From positions 3,162,001 through 3,226,000 of the forward strand of contig NC_022663.1 of assembly GCF_000157895.3 (NCBI RefSeq): a stretch of DNA of 64,000 nt, written 5' to 3'. The translations under genes and the position numbers were made by a program. The notes beneath the pieces were generated by a model, which was given only the letters and a program-made list of their open reading frames with translations, did not search any database and was not told where the DNA came from. This document shows, one piece after another, positions 35,557 through 44,727 of this stretch. The first letter of the stretch is position 1, and each line of letters opens with the position of its first letter. Source of the stretch: Mycobacterium kansasii ATCC 12478 (lineage in GTDB: Bacteria; Actinomycetota; Actinomycetes; Mycobacteriales; Mycobacteriaceae).

Positions 35557-35940
35557 CTAGTGCGAGTCGGCGGATGATGTATTCACAAGTTGACTGGGGG
35601 TATGACCTGCGGCTTTCAAGCTCGGCGGGCAAGTGCTGTATACGTGCCGCTGCGGCAACCGTGGGCCGGTCTGAGCGATGCCGGCCGAGTGAGCCCAATT
35701 CGCGATCAATGCTCCGACGAAATGCGCCGCGATAGAACATGGCGGCCCTACCCATACCCACCGCACCCTGCCATCGCGGGCCGCCACCAGGACGACAGGC
35801 ATTACGGTGGTCACCACGGCGCAGATGAGTGCAATGCACGGAAGCGGCGGCGATCGAAGCGTGGACACCGATCGATGCGGCATACGCAGCCAGCTGTTGT
35901 CCGCGGCGATCTCGAGACTGCGAATTAGCTTCTGGCGCAC
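35557..35940 (-). CDS. Possible small membrane protein, unrecognised
   Basis: Open frame of 127 codons with a GTG start that overlaps the end of the toxin remnant upstream (35925). Two hydrophobic segments are seen, CIALICAVVTTVMPVVLVAA and CSIAAHFVGALIANW. The C-terminal third is Pro/Ser-rich and ordinary-looking. No family recognised. The overlap with the toxin-like fragment is what one would expect of a toxin-associated gene, but the ribosome site is weak and the frame could be chance. It is the main content of the 417-bp stretch between the remnant and PE36. Confidence 0.3.
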   Translation of the reverse strand: MRQKLIRSLEIAADNSWLRMPHRSVSTLRSPPLPCIALICAVVTTVMPVVLVAARDGRVRWVWVGPPCSIAAHFVGALIANWAHSAGIAQTGPRLPQRHVYSTCPPSLKAAGHTPSQLVNTSSADSH

Positions 35941-36379
35941 AAATTATCTCGCCGTTCTGCCAAAACGACTACTTCGTGTCTCGCGGGTAGTCTGCAGCCG
36001 GTGTAGCCGTAGACTACGAGGTTGCCCCGATAGCCGACCTTGATGAATGTCCCGGTCGGACCGGAAAACCACACATGATGGTCGCCGGGCTGGTCCCGCA
36101 TGACCTGGACGTTGGTGGCGCCGATTTTGGCAGCGGCTACCCTGCCGGGCTCCACAATCATGGTCCAGACGTCGGAGACCGACACCCGGACGGCAACTGC
36201 ATCCGGCAGAAAATTTCGCTTGCCGTCCACCTCGACGGTGCAACGGCCCGCGTCGTGAAATGCTTGCCCCAGAGACGAAATCTGCGCCGGACGGCCAACT
36301 TGGAGACTGTTGTTAATCGGCCAGGGTCGCCGCCGGCCTCGGCGATCAGCAGCGGAATGCTTACGAACCGGAGCCGCAT
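35925..36379 (-). pseudogene. Frameshifted ESX-type toxin head fused to an unknown tail
   Basis: Begins at the ATG at 36379 with MRLRFVSIPLLIAEAGGDP, the start of the mycobacterial family that I place with Rv0026 (SIPLL..EAGGDPW.IN.SLQ.GRPAQIS). After Asp-Pro the frame breaks: adding one C to the run at about 36326-36328 restores WPINNSLQVGRPAQIS and continues in phase to 35925. The original toxin is cut after ~50 residues and runs into ~100 unrecognised residues (VSVSDVWTMIVEPGR, HHVWFSGPTGTFIKVGYRG). It sits between PE36 and eccC2, where ESX-2 would otherwise be continuous. A related, better preserved copy is at 52344-53122. Confidence 0.65.
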
Positions 36380-36425
36380 CGCGCCGTCCGCGACTCTGAA
36401 ACGCTGCCTTCCATCCTGGGGACTC

Positions 36426-39400
36426 TTACCGTGTGGCAAGCGTCGACGGGATCCCTACCAACACTCCTTCGACCGCGTCATCGGTGTCCACCAACAGAGC
36501 GCGTCCGGGCGGTAACGCTTGCGCACGAACCATTCGGTTGATTCTGTTCTGCGGATCGTTATCCATATACAGCTGCGCCACTTTCGCTGACGTTTGGAAT
36601 CTCATCCACGGGTCCATCGGCATAGTCGCCCAGTTCGCGCTGTTACGCGTGGTGAACACGTGCAACCCGATCTGGCGGGCGCGCTCCATCAGCTTCCACA
36701 GCGCCGCACCCACGGGCGGCTTCTGCGGGTAAGTCTGTTCCTTGCGCAGGTCCTGGAGGTCGTCGATGAGCACGAAATGCCGACACCCCTCCCACGGCTT
36801 GAGCGCGCGCAACTCTTCCTGGCTCAAGCCCTTGGGAGGCAATCGGGGCAGTAAGACCTGTTGGGCCAGCACGGTGATGACCTCGTCGATCTCGTCTTGG
36901 TCATAGGCGTATGCCCGCACGTAGCCGGGGCCATGCAAGTCGCGAAGCCCATGCGGGGCGGTCTTGGGGTCGATCAGCGTCAGCTGGGCTTCTTCCGGGC
37001 TGAACCGGCTCATCACCGCCTCACCGATGGCCACCAGTGCGGTGGTCTTGCCGCAGCCCTGGCGGCCCAGGATCATCAACCCGGGGCTCTCCCGCAGCTT
37101 GAGCGGCACCGGTCCGAGCTGGTGCCGCTCACCGATCGCAAATGCAATCGTGAGGTCGTCGCCGCTCGGGTGCGCGGCCTCGTACTCGAGGATCGCCTTC
37201 AGTTCGACCCGCTGTGGCAGCCGCTGCAGGCTTGCGTGCTTCGTCACGCCGGCGACTTCGGCGATTCGTTCCCCGACTTCGGTGATGTTGACCAGCTCGC
37301 CGGTGGCGGGATCAGCCAGCGCCGGAACACCGACGCGTAGCTCGTGCAAACTCTCCGTCAAACCGAAACCGGGGCGGTTGAGTGTCCGCCGTGCGGCCTC
37401 GCGCGATTCGATCGACGAATGCCCCATCTGGCTCTCGCTGGGGTCGGCCAGCCGCAACTGGATTCGCGCAGTGACGTTCTGCAGCAGACTTTGTCGCTGG
37501 CCATGAATCCAGCCACCCGCGCTGACCATCAGGTGCACACCATATTCCGGACCGCGGCTGCTCAGCGAGATGATGCGATCACCGATGGTGTTGTCGCGGG
37601 AGTACAAATCGTCGTAGTCGTCGAGCACCACGAAGACATCGCCGAACGTGTCGTTGGGGTCGGTGCCTCCGATCCCGTCACTGCCCGGGCCGAAGCGGCG
37701 CTCGCGGAATCCGTCGAGATCAATTCTGGCCCGCCGAAACGCCTCTTCGCGCGAATCGATCAATGCGTCCATGGTGCTCAAGATGCGCTCGATGCCTTCA
37801 GCGTCCTTGGGCGAGACGATGTCGGTAACGTGCGGTAGCGAAGCGACCTGAGCCATGGTGGCCCCGCCGATGCAAAAGAACGTCACCCGGGACGGGTTGT
37901 ACATCGTTGCGGCCGAAGCCATTAGCGTCATCAAGGTGGTCGTCTTGCCGCGCTGCTTGGCGCCGACCACGATGATGTTGCTGCGCAAGGCGTCGATCGC
38001 ATACACGACCTGTTTGGATTCTTCGGGGATGTCCATGACGCCGACCGGAAACATCAGCCCCGGGTTGTCCCCGTAGTCGACATGCCATGGCTTGCCGCGA
38101 TATCCAGCCACCAGGACATCAACCGGTTCGGCGTCTTCCAGTGGCTCCAACCACGGCCGTCGCGGCGATCGGTGCGGTACGGCCCGTAGCGATTCCCGCA
38201 ACACGTCGACAATCTTCTTCTTCTTGAATCCGTCGTCGTGGTAGAGGAATTCGTCGGGTTCCGCATCGGCGGCGGCCGCGGCCTCCAACGCCTCGGCGTC
38301 GGAGGGGTCCAGCGGCTGGTACTGCCAGTTGTACAGTCGGGGCTTGGTCAACGTCATGTCGATGGTTTTTGCCACTTCTTTTTTCTTCGGCACGACGAAC
38401 GGCGCGGACAGGTAGAAGCAGCGGAACGGCTCGAGGTCGCGTGGCCCCACCTTCAGCAGCGCAAAACCGTTCTCCTTGGACGGCAGGTGGTAAGCCGCGT
38501 CCGAACCGATCACTTCCCGACTGTCATCGCCGGATTCGGCTCGCAGCGCGATCCGAAATGCGATGTTGGACTTCACTTTCTGCAACGACGACAGATCCAG
38601 CCGCTGTCCGCCCAACATGAAGAAGACGTTCGCGCCGCGGCCCTCCTGACCGATATGGATGATCAGCTGGATCCACTTCTCGTGGTTGGCGAACAACTCC
38701 AGATATTCGTCGACGATGACCAGCAAGACCGGTACCGGCGGCAGATCGCGGCCGGCGAGGCGGATCTCTTCGTAGTCGTTGGCATCGCGCGCACCTACCG
38801 ACGTGAACAACTCATAGCGCTGTTTGATCTCGCCGTCGATGACCCTGCGCATACGTTCCGCCAGATGGCGCTCGTCCTTACCGAGGTTTGACAGAGCGGC
38901 AACTACATGCGGAATGCCCAGAATGTCTTGGGCCGCAGATTCAAACTTCATGTCGACGAAGATGACGTTGAACGTCTCCGGCGAGTGTGTCAGCGCGATC
39001 CCGTAGACCAACGACAAGAAGAACTCGGACTTGCCCGACCCGCTGGTTCCGATGACCACTGAATGAAACCCGAAGCCGCCGAAGTCTTTTGCGCGGATGA
39101 TAATGTTCTGCAGCTCGCCGTTCGGTTTGGCGCCGACCGGGATCTCCGACCACCGTTCGTCGCCGCGGCCGCGGCGCTCGGCCCACAGCCGGTCAACATC
39201 CAGTTCGCGCGGATCGCTGATTCCGAGTGCCCGCAGTAGCTCGGCGGCGCCGCTGGTCGAGTCGGCGATCTCGCTGCGGCTTGTCGGCGACCACCGCGCC
39301 ATCGCGCGCGCGTATCGGTAGGCGCGATGGATGGACAGCTGGTCGGCGTGGGCAAAGAACTTGCCGCGCGCCCGCAGCAGCGGCGTGGGGCGGGCGTCAT

Positions 39401-40643
39401 CGTCCTCGAATTCGGAGCCATCAGCGCCATTTGTGCCGGGTCTGAGGGCGACGGAACCGCTTGTCGCGCCATCTCGTTCAGCCATATCGAAAACCTGGTC
39501 GTCACCGAATCCAACGCCGGTTCCCACCCGCGACGCGATACGCAGCACCGTAATACCGGCCTTGCCGACCTGCCCGACGACACTCTCCCATGCATCGGGG
39601 CTGCCGGTGTTGTCGTCAACAATCACCAAGTGCGGTCCCAAATCCACCGCATCTGCGCCTTGGCCGGTTTCCAGCGCGGAGCCCATTGCCGTTGGGCTAG
39701 CTGCCGTCGGCGGCGCCCACGCGCCGCGCTTTCCCTTCATGTGCAGCTCGGCGCCTAGCGTCGCCTCCAGCTCTTCGGGGGTGGCGAAGATCAACCGCCG
39801 CCATCCACACGCATCGAACAGCTCGTCATGCAGGTTGTGGGGCAGCCACACCATCCATGACCAGACTTCGGGGTTACGCGTCACCACCATCAGCTTGACG
39901 TCGCGCGGGTTGTGAAACACCGCCAGCGAGCAGAGCATCGAGCGCATCAGCGACCGCACCCGATCCAAGTCTTCACTGACGAAACTGAAGCCCGGTGCCG
40001 ATCGTAGATTCACCACCTTGGCGATATCGCGAATCTTGCGCTGTTCCAAGATGAAATCTCGCAACGCCTGCCCGGTAACGGGTTCGAGTTCCTCCTCGGA
40101 GGAGATGTCAGGCCAGGTCACCGACAACACGGAATCGGGTGCATGCTGCACGCCGGTGCCCAGCCGCACCTCCAGGAAGTCGACGTCGCCGCGGCCGCGT
40201 TCCCACATTCGGGGTCCGCCGATAATGGCGCCTAAACCTCGCGGATCGGAATGCACCGCATGCTGCCACGAGCGTTGCGCGCAGACGGCGTCCTGGATCT
40301 CGTCACGGATGACGTCGAGGTCGCGAAGATAGCGGCGGCGACCCTTTTCCATTTCGCCCCAGGTGATCTTGCGCGCCCGGCCGAATCGACCGGAAAACGC
40401 CAGCATGCTGAACGCGCCGATGCCCATCAGCGGAAAGAACCCGGTTGACAGACTGCGCACACCCGACACGTACAGCATGACGATGGTGCCGATCAGCGCC
40501 ACGATCAGCGCCGGCACGCCGATCATCACCCAGATATTGCGCGGTTCGCGTTCCGGTAGTGCTATCGGCGCATTGGGCGCCACGCGAACCGGTTTCGGCG
40601 GCTCGATCTTGGCACGGTTGATGGGAAATGCTTTCTTCGACAT
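36426..40643 (-). CDS. eccC2: EccC2, FtsK/SpoIIIE ATPase of ESX-2
   Basis: Single chain of 1405 residues, unlike the split EccCa1/EccCb1 of ESX-1. Two transmembrane helices at about 37-85, then three ATPase domains with Walker A motifs GTSGSGKS (532-539), GAKQRGKT (894-901) and GRQGCGKT (1193-1200). Walker B of the first is LVIVDEYLE. All three P-loops keep their lysine, so the motor looks intact. Starts 4 bp after the eccB2 stop. Equivalent of Rv3894c (1396 residues as I recall). Confidence 0.95.
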   Translation of the reverse strand: MSKKAFPINRAKIEPPKPVRVAPNAPIALPEREPRNIWVMIGVPALIVALIGTIVMLYVSGVRSLSTGFFPLMGIGAFSMLAFSGRFGRARKITWGEMEKGRRRYLRDLDVIRDEIQDAVCAQRSWQHAVHSDPRGLGAIIGGPRMWERGRGDVDFLEVRLGTGVQHAPDSVLSVTWPDISSEEELEPVTGQALRDFILEQRKIRDIAKVVNLRSAPGFSFVSEDLDRVRSLMRSMLCSLAVFHNPRDVKLMVVTRNPEVWSWMVWLPHNLHDELFDACGWRRLIFATPEELEATLGAELHMKGKRGAWAPPTAASPTAMGSALETGQGADAVDLGPHLVIVDDNTGSPDAWESVVGQVGKAGITVLRIASRVGTGVGFGDDQVFDMAERDGATSGSVALRPGTNGADGSEFEDDDARPTPLLRARGKFFAHADQLSIHRAYRYARAMARWSPTSRSEIADSTSGAAELLRALGISDPRELDVDRLWAERRGRGDERWSEIPVGAKPNGELQNIIIRAKDFGGFGFHSVVIGTSGSGKSEFFLSLVYGIALTHSPETFNVIFVDMKFESAAQDILGIPHVVAALSNLGKDERHLAERMRRVIDGEIKQRYELFTSVGARDANDYEEIRLAGRDLPPVPVLLVIVDEYLELFANHEKWIQLIIHIGQEGRGANVFFMLGGQRLDLSSLQKVKSNIAFRIALRAESGDDSREVIGSDAAYHLPSKENGFALLKVGPRDLEPFRCFYLSAPFVVPKKKEVAKTIDMTLTKPRLYNWQYQPLDPSDAEALEAAAAADAEPDEFLYHDDGFKKKKIVDVLRESLRAVPHRSPRRPWLEPLEDAEPVDVLVAGYRGKPWHVDYGDNPGLMFPVGVMDIPEESKQVVYAIDALRSNIIVVGAKQRGKTTTLMTLMASAATMYNPSRVTFFCIGGATMAQVASLPHVTDIVSPKDAEGIERILSTMDALIDSREEAFRRARIDLDGFRERRFGPGSDGIGGTDPNDTFGDVFVVLDDYDDLYSRDNTIGDRIISLSSRGPEYGVHLMVSAGGWIHGQRQSLLQNVTARIQLRLADPSESQMGHSSIESREAARRTLNRPGFGLTESLHELRVGVPALADPATGELVNITEVGERIAEVAGVTKHASLQRLPQRVELKAILEYEAAHPSGDDLTIAFAIGERHQLGPVPLKLRESPGLMILGRQGCGKTTALVAIGEAVMSRFSPEEAQLTLIDPKTAPHGLRDLHGPGYVRAYAYDQDEIDEVITVLAQQVLLPRLPPKGLSQEELRALKPWEGCRHFVLIDDLQDLRKEQTYPQKPPVGAALWKLMERARQIGLHVFTTRNSANWATMPMDPWMRFQTSAKVAQLYMDNDPQNRINRMVRAQALPPGRALLVDTDDAVEGVLVGIPSTLATR

Positions 40644-40647
40644 CCTG

Positions 40648-42127
40648 CTAGCCGCCCGCTTTCGCCGTCGTCGTCATCACAGCCACCTGGCCCAGTGTCG
40701 GCACCGTGTCGCGAGCCAAGAGCGCAGCCTCGCGTGACAATGCCGGTCCCGCTGCGAAGGTCCGCAGCAGCGGCCACGGCGCCTGCACGGCGTGGGACGG
40801 GTCCAGACCCAACGCGCGCAGCGTCGATTCGTCGTTGGCGATTCCGAATCGCACGCCGTTAGCTGATACCCAGAACAGCGATTCACGCGAATCGGCGGTG
40901 ACCACAGCGCTGGTCGAGGTCACGAAGTTCGCCGCACCCGGCAACACCAGAACCTGGTTGGCGACCACCGACGCCGGGTTACGGTCGTCACGCACCAATC
41001 GCACGATTCGGTTGTCCATCGACGAGGGAACCGGCAAGCCCCGGCCGTTGTAGACGACGATGCGGGCCTGCGGATCCGTCGACGCCTTCTCCCAAGAAAC
41101 ACAGGTGGTCGGATTCGCTGCGGTGTCAACGAAATTCAGCCGTCCGGTTGGGTAGTACTCCACCGGCAACGAGGTCACCTGAGGTGTGTTGACGAGTACG
41201 TCGGGAGTCACCAGTCGCGGCGCCGTCGATCCATAGGAGTTGGCGCTGCGCAGCAGATCGGCCACGAAACTATTGATCTTTTGCACGCCGTCCGGCAGCA
41301 GTACGTAGAACTGGCTTCCTCCGCCGGCGGTTTGGGCTTGCAGCACCGCACCGACCTGGGATCCCTGCACCCACTTCGACGGGGATCCTGCCTCGGCCAC
41401 CTGCGGCACCCGCAGCGGCTCGGTCGCCGGTAACCCGTCGAACAGCGCGCGCGAGATCTCCACCGGCATCGTCACCGCTGGGTCGAGTCCCAGGCTCAAG
41501 GTAACCGCCCTATTGGCGGGGTCGATCTGTGAGCGCTTGCCTCCCCAGATCACATAGGTGCTGCCCTGGAAGGTGACCAGCAGCCCGGCGTCATCGCGGA
41601 GCGGAGTCGCCCGGCCACCGCCAGTGAGCATGCCCGCGATCGAGGTGACCACCGGTTTGTCGCCGCCGACCGGCGGTGTCGCACACCGCCCACGCCGAGA
41701 TGGCGCCCAGGTTTACCGGCATCGCCGGGGGCGCACCCGGAATGCCGATCAGCGGACCGGTCGGATACTTGGCAATCTCAGCCGGTTTGACCCATGTCGG
41801 CTGCCCGGCCGTCCCGGTTGCCAGACGCGCGGACGTGAAATTCAACGCTGGATATAGCCGACCGTCGATGCGCGCATAGATGGCGCCGGAATCGCGGTCA
41901 CCGATGATCGGTGAATCTCCCACGATGCCAGTGGGTTTCAGCACATTGAGCAGCATCATCCATCCTGCTGCGATAGCGACCAACACCACCGACAACGCAA
42001 CCGCGGCAGTTTGTTTGCGATCGTCGTGTTTCATCCGCACCGAGAAGCGGGTCGTCGCTGCGCGCAACCGCCGGTTGTAGAACAGGTGACCGGAATTCTG
42101 GTCGCGGTTGGACAAACTCAACGGCAT
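40648..42127 (-). pseudogene. eccB2: EccB2 of ESX-2, split by a frameshift
   Basis: The N-terminal piece (42127 to 41591, 178 codons) starts MPLSLSNRDQNSGHLFYNRR, has the EccB transmembrane helix near 45-65 and runs as EccB as far as WAVCDTAGR. It then reads out of frame to a stop. The remaining EccB sequence (DKPVVTSIAGMLTGGG to the end) is in another frame and ends at 40648. The break is near 41668, where about 8 bases are missing relative to the M. tuberculosis protein as I recall it. A GTG at 41652 could restart translation, but that product lacks the membrane helix. Sequence error cannot be excluded. Confidence 0.85.
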
Positions 42128-42130
42128 TTC

Positions 42131-43003
42131 TCAGTACCCCTTGGGTGTTCGGCGAGGATCGGCCTGCTGGATCCGATCGGCCAAATTCGACGCATCGGCG
42201 GCCACGCCGTAGTGGCCGCGCGCATAGTTGATGAACGCGCACGCCTGGGCTACCAGGTCGTGGATGTCGGTCGATGTGCCAGGTTGGTGATAGCGCGCGA
42301 ACGTCGGAGCGATGAACTGCCAAGCACCCTTGCTGGGCGTGCCCCGTGCGGCGTTGGAATCCCAGTGGTTTTCGGCTTTCGGATCGTAGTTGGACTCGCG
42401 CCGCGCCACCAGATCCATACCACGGGCCCACCTGGCGCGTACGACGGGATCGTGAATACCCTTGATGTCCAAAGCTTCTTGAATTGCAGCCAATACCGCT
42501 CGGCGTCCGGTGGGTGTGGCTTCGTAATGCCTTCTTCTTGCGGTCCGCACGTAGTGGAGCCGCCGCAGCCGCAGTGCATGTAGCCTAGCCCGCGCCTTGG
42601 ACCGCGCGATGTATCGATGCTGGGCTCGTAGCCGCGCCACCATTCGGGCCATCGCCTCGCGCCGGCCCAGCGGAGTGTCAACGGACGGCAAGGCATCGGC
42701 CTTAGCGGCGTCCAGGACCGCGCGCGTCACGACGCTGGCGTGCGCGTGATCGGCCTGGGCTGATGCGGCGATCTGCGCCAGCTCCGCATCGGTGTCGGCC
42801 AGCCGGCGCAGCACTTGTACCGAGCTATCGGACCGGATTGCCGCAACGGTGGGTTGGGCTACCCTCGCCTGCGCTATCGCGTCGGCGTACGCCTGGACGT
42901 GCGTTGGGACGCTGCCGATGTCGGCCGGCGTGGCGGGGCGCGCGAAGAGGCGATGGCCGCGGGATAGCGACGCAATTGCCCGCGTGGTCACGGGATCAGT
43001 CAA
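42131..43003 (-). CDS. Lytic transglycosylase-like protein (Rv3896c type)
   Basis: Protein of 290 residues from a TTG start with an upstream CTGGAGA; a GTG four codons in is an alternative. Residues 1-190 are Ala/Arg-rich and helical. The C-terminal ~100 residues are an SLT/Rpf-like muralytic domain: VARRESNYDP with likely catalytic Glu203, then NHWDSNAARGTPSKGAWQFI and HQPGTSTDIHDLVAQACAFINY. It probably opens peptidoglycan for the ESX apparatus or its cargo. No classical signal peptide is seen. It ends 3 bp before eccB2. Confidence 0.85.
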   Translation of the reverse strand: MTDPVTTRAIASLSRGHRLFARPATPADIGSVPTHVQAYADAIAQARVAQPTVAAIRSDSSVQVLRRLADTDAELAQIAASAQADHAHASVVTRAVLDAAKADALPSVDTPLGRREAMARMVARLRAQHRYIARSKARARLHALRLRRLHYVRTARRRHYEATPTGRRAVLAAIQEALDIKGIHDPVVRARWARGMDLVARRESNYDPKAENHWDSNAARGTPSKGAWQFIAPTFARYHQPGTSTDIHDLVAQACAFINYARGHYGVAADASNLADRIQQADPRRTPKGY

Positions 43004-43564
43004 CGATTCTCCAGCGTCCGACTTGAGCCGACTGCCCTCCTAGGGGAGCCGGCGCCCCCTCACTGAGACCGCTTCCCATTTCTGGGAACTTAGCCCTCAA
43101 ATTCGCCGACGGGTGATCGGCCAGTTCGCCCGTCACCACCTCGCATGCCGCATCGGACACCAACATTTGAGCCACTACTCCCGCAACTTCTGGTCAGCGA
43201 ACGCCCACGCCGTGGAATAGGTGTTGACACCCGCTGCCGAACAGCCTTTCGTCCCGACCACATCGAACGGGACACCGGCCCGCTTGTTGAGAGCAGGGTA
43301 GCTGCAAAGCAGCAGTCTGCGCCATTCGATCGACGATGCCGTTGGGTAATACCGCACGACCGTGACATTACTTCCCGTGTGACGACCCGACTACTCACCC
43401 TGACCGCAGTTAGCGGGCGGCTGCGCGATTAATTGAACTCTCGTGCAATACAATTTCATCCGGCTGAATTTTGAACGACATCACCAAACCACACCGCGCC
43501 TAAGCCGCGGGTTATTCTTTCGCTTCGTCAGTCAGTCGGCAAGACCACGATCCGGCGGGTCGAC
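43004..43564. other. Region without a convincing gene, between the transglycosylase gene and the duplicate remnant
   Basis: 561 bp. On the minus strand 43175-43380 a short open frame (VTVVRYYPTASSIEWRR ... YSTAWAFADQKLRE) has natural-looking composition, but it has no ATG and an in-frame TAG lies just upstream. It may be a relic of a longer gene; no family recognised. The rest, including the AT-richer stretch 43425-43520, shows no supported feature. Confidence 0.4.
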
Positions 43565-44060
43565 TTAGTAACCACGGGCGGTTTGCGAACGCCAGATTTC
43601 ACCGGACCACTGCGCGGGGCCGACAAGCGGCCCTTGACCGGCTCGCCGTTGGGCACCGCCGGGGTAATCCATCGCATCAACACGTGAGCTGAAGACTTTC
43701 GATTTGACCTCTATGTTTTCCGCGATATCAAGTCTGGATTGCTCGCCCTCAGAATACCGTGCAATCGGATTCTCGGCGGTTTTGCCCTGGTTCTGTGACA
43801 GGACGTTCCGCTGGTTCCGCAGACTCTGGGCGAGCTCTCGTCTTTGAGTCATCGATGCGCCCCAATGCTGGGCGCCGGCGTGCAATTCAGTCGAGGGTGT
43901 TGACCACCACGACCCAATCAGGGCCGCTGTCCACTTACCGGGTGGGAGGACATCCGCCGCCATCCGCGCACACCTCTTTCATCACGGCTTCCTTGGCGTT
44001 GACGTGGGCGCGGTGATCAGCGAGTTCAAGGCCGCAGCAACCATCTGCCTCACGTGGTGG
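43515..44060 (-). pseudogene. Decayed, deleted duplicate of the EspK-like gene cluster
   Basis: Three pieces match genes further right, in the same order. Near 43979-44050 the end of the 180-codon membrane gene (48145-48687) is recognisable (MKEVCADGGG codons). 43963-43690 matches the first ~95 codons of the EspK-like gene at 48158 (PPGKWTAALIG, LAQSLRNQR, NQGKTAE). 43680-43530 matches the end of the gene at 44728-45759 (VPNG.PVKGRL, TKSTRRIVVLPTD). Everything between the last two has been lost and the join is out of frame, giving a meaningless 132-codon reading frame at 43565-43963. Confidence 0.75.
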
Positions 44061-44295
44061 TGGTCGCTGATGTCCGGGTGATCTCGGAGGCCAACTAAAG
44101 GCCAACTAGGTGCCGCTGCAAGCTGCGGGTTGTCGTTGCTGTTCGGGGTCCGCATTCGTATCCGCCTGATGTGGTGTGGCAAATAACCACCCCCAGCCGG
44201 CGATTCCGGATCGTCTTGTGCTAACTAGCTAGCTACCAACCGTGGTCATCCACCGGCAGCGCGAAGGCCGCGGTTCGACTATCGGTTCCTACCAG
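44061..44295. other. Intergenic stretch, nothing identified
   Basis: 235 bp between the duplicate remnant and the small orphan gene. It includes AT-rich patches (CTAACTAGCTAGCTACC near 44219) and short direct repeats (GGCCAACTA at about 44090 and 44100). No gene, hairpin or promoter can be supported. Confidence 0.4.
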
Positions 44296-44517
44296 TTAGC
44301 TCTTGCCTGGCCGTTCATATTCCGTGCCTGAAGTATCATCCCAAAATTTTGGTGAGACTTCCCTCGCGCGATTCGGCGGTACGGAGTCCACCTTTTTCTG
44401 AAAATCGTCGAAAAGTGTTTGTGCCCTCGCAATCTCCTCCGGGGTGGGCGAGACAAGGCCTGCTTGCTCGGCTTCTTCGGGCGTATAGAATACTTTTCCG
44501 GCAATTTCTCTGCTCAT
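44296..44517 (-). CDS. Small hypothetical protein, unrecognised
   Basis: Predicted 73 residues from the ATG at 44517 (MSREIAGKVFYTPEEAEQAG), chosen because GAAAGGTC lies 5-6 bases upstream; the frame is open 8 codons further. Charged and helical with no membrane segment: PEEIARAQTLFDDFQKKVD in the middle, DDTSGTEYERPGKS at the end. No family recognised. It stands alone between the decayed duplicate and the Gly/Pro-rich gene. Confidence 0.55.
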   Translation of the reverse strand: MSREIAGKVFYTPEEAEQAGLVSPTPEEIARAQTLFDDFQKKVDSVPPNRAREVSPKFWDDTSGTEYERPGKS

Positions 44518-44727
44518 TGCTGACCTTTCATCGCGCTGCAACCCAGCGCAGTGTGCCGTAGCTTATCGCGGGAAGCGACACGGATACCAGGCAGGTGATG
44601 TCGGTGGCGGGCGCAGAGGTCGTATGTTTTGCCCAACGTGTTCCGAGAGAAGTGCTTTGACCTGGGGTACACCTGCCAACCACTGGTCGTGAACCAGCGC
44701 CCGTGCCGTTTCGGCTCAGCTCGAAAG

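Noticed and set aside
43090..43398. 102-codon minus-strand open frame
   Set aside because: Arg/Ser-rich with no natural domain pattern; overlaps a better-looking but also incomplete frame.
43565..43963. 132-codon gene with a good ATG
   Set aside because: Its second half is an out-of-frame reading of a known C-terminus; treated as a deletion-fusion pseudogene.
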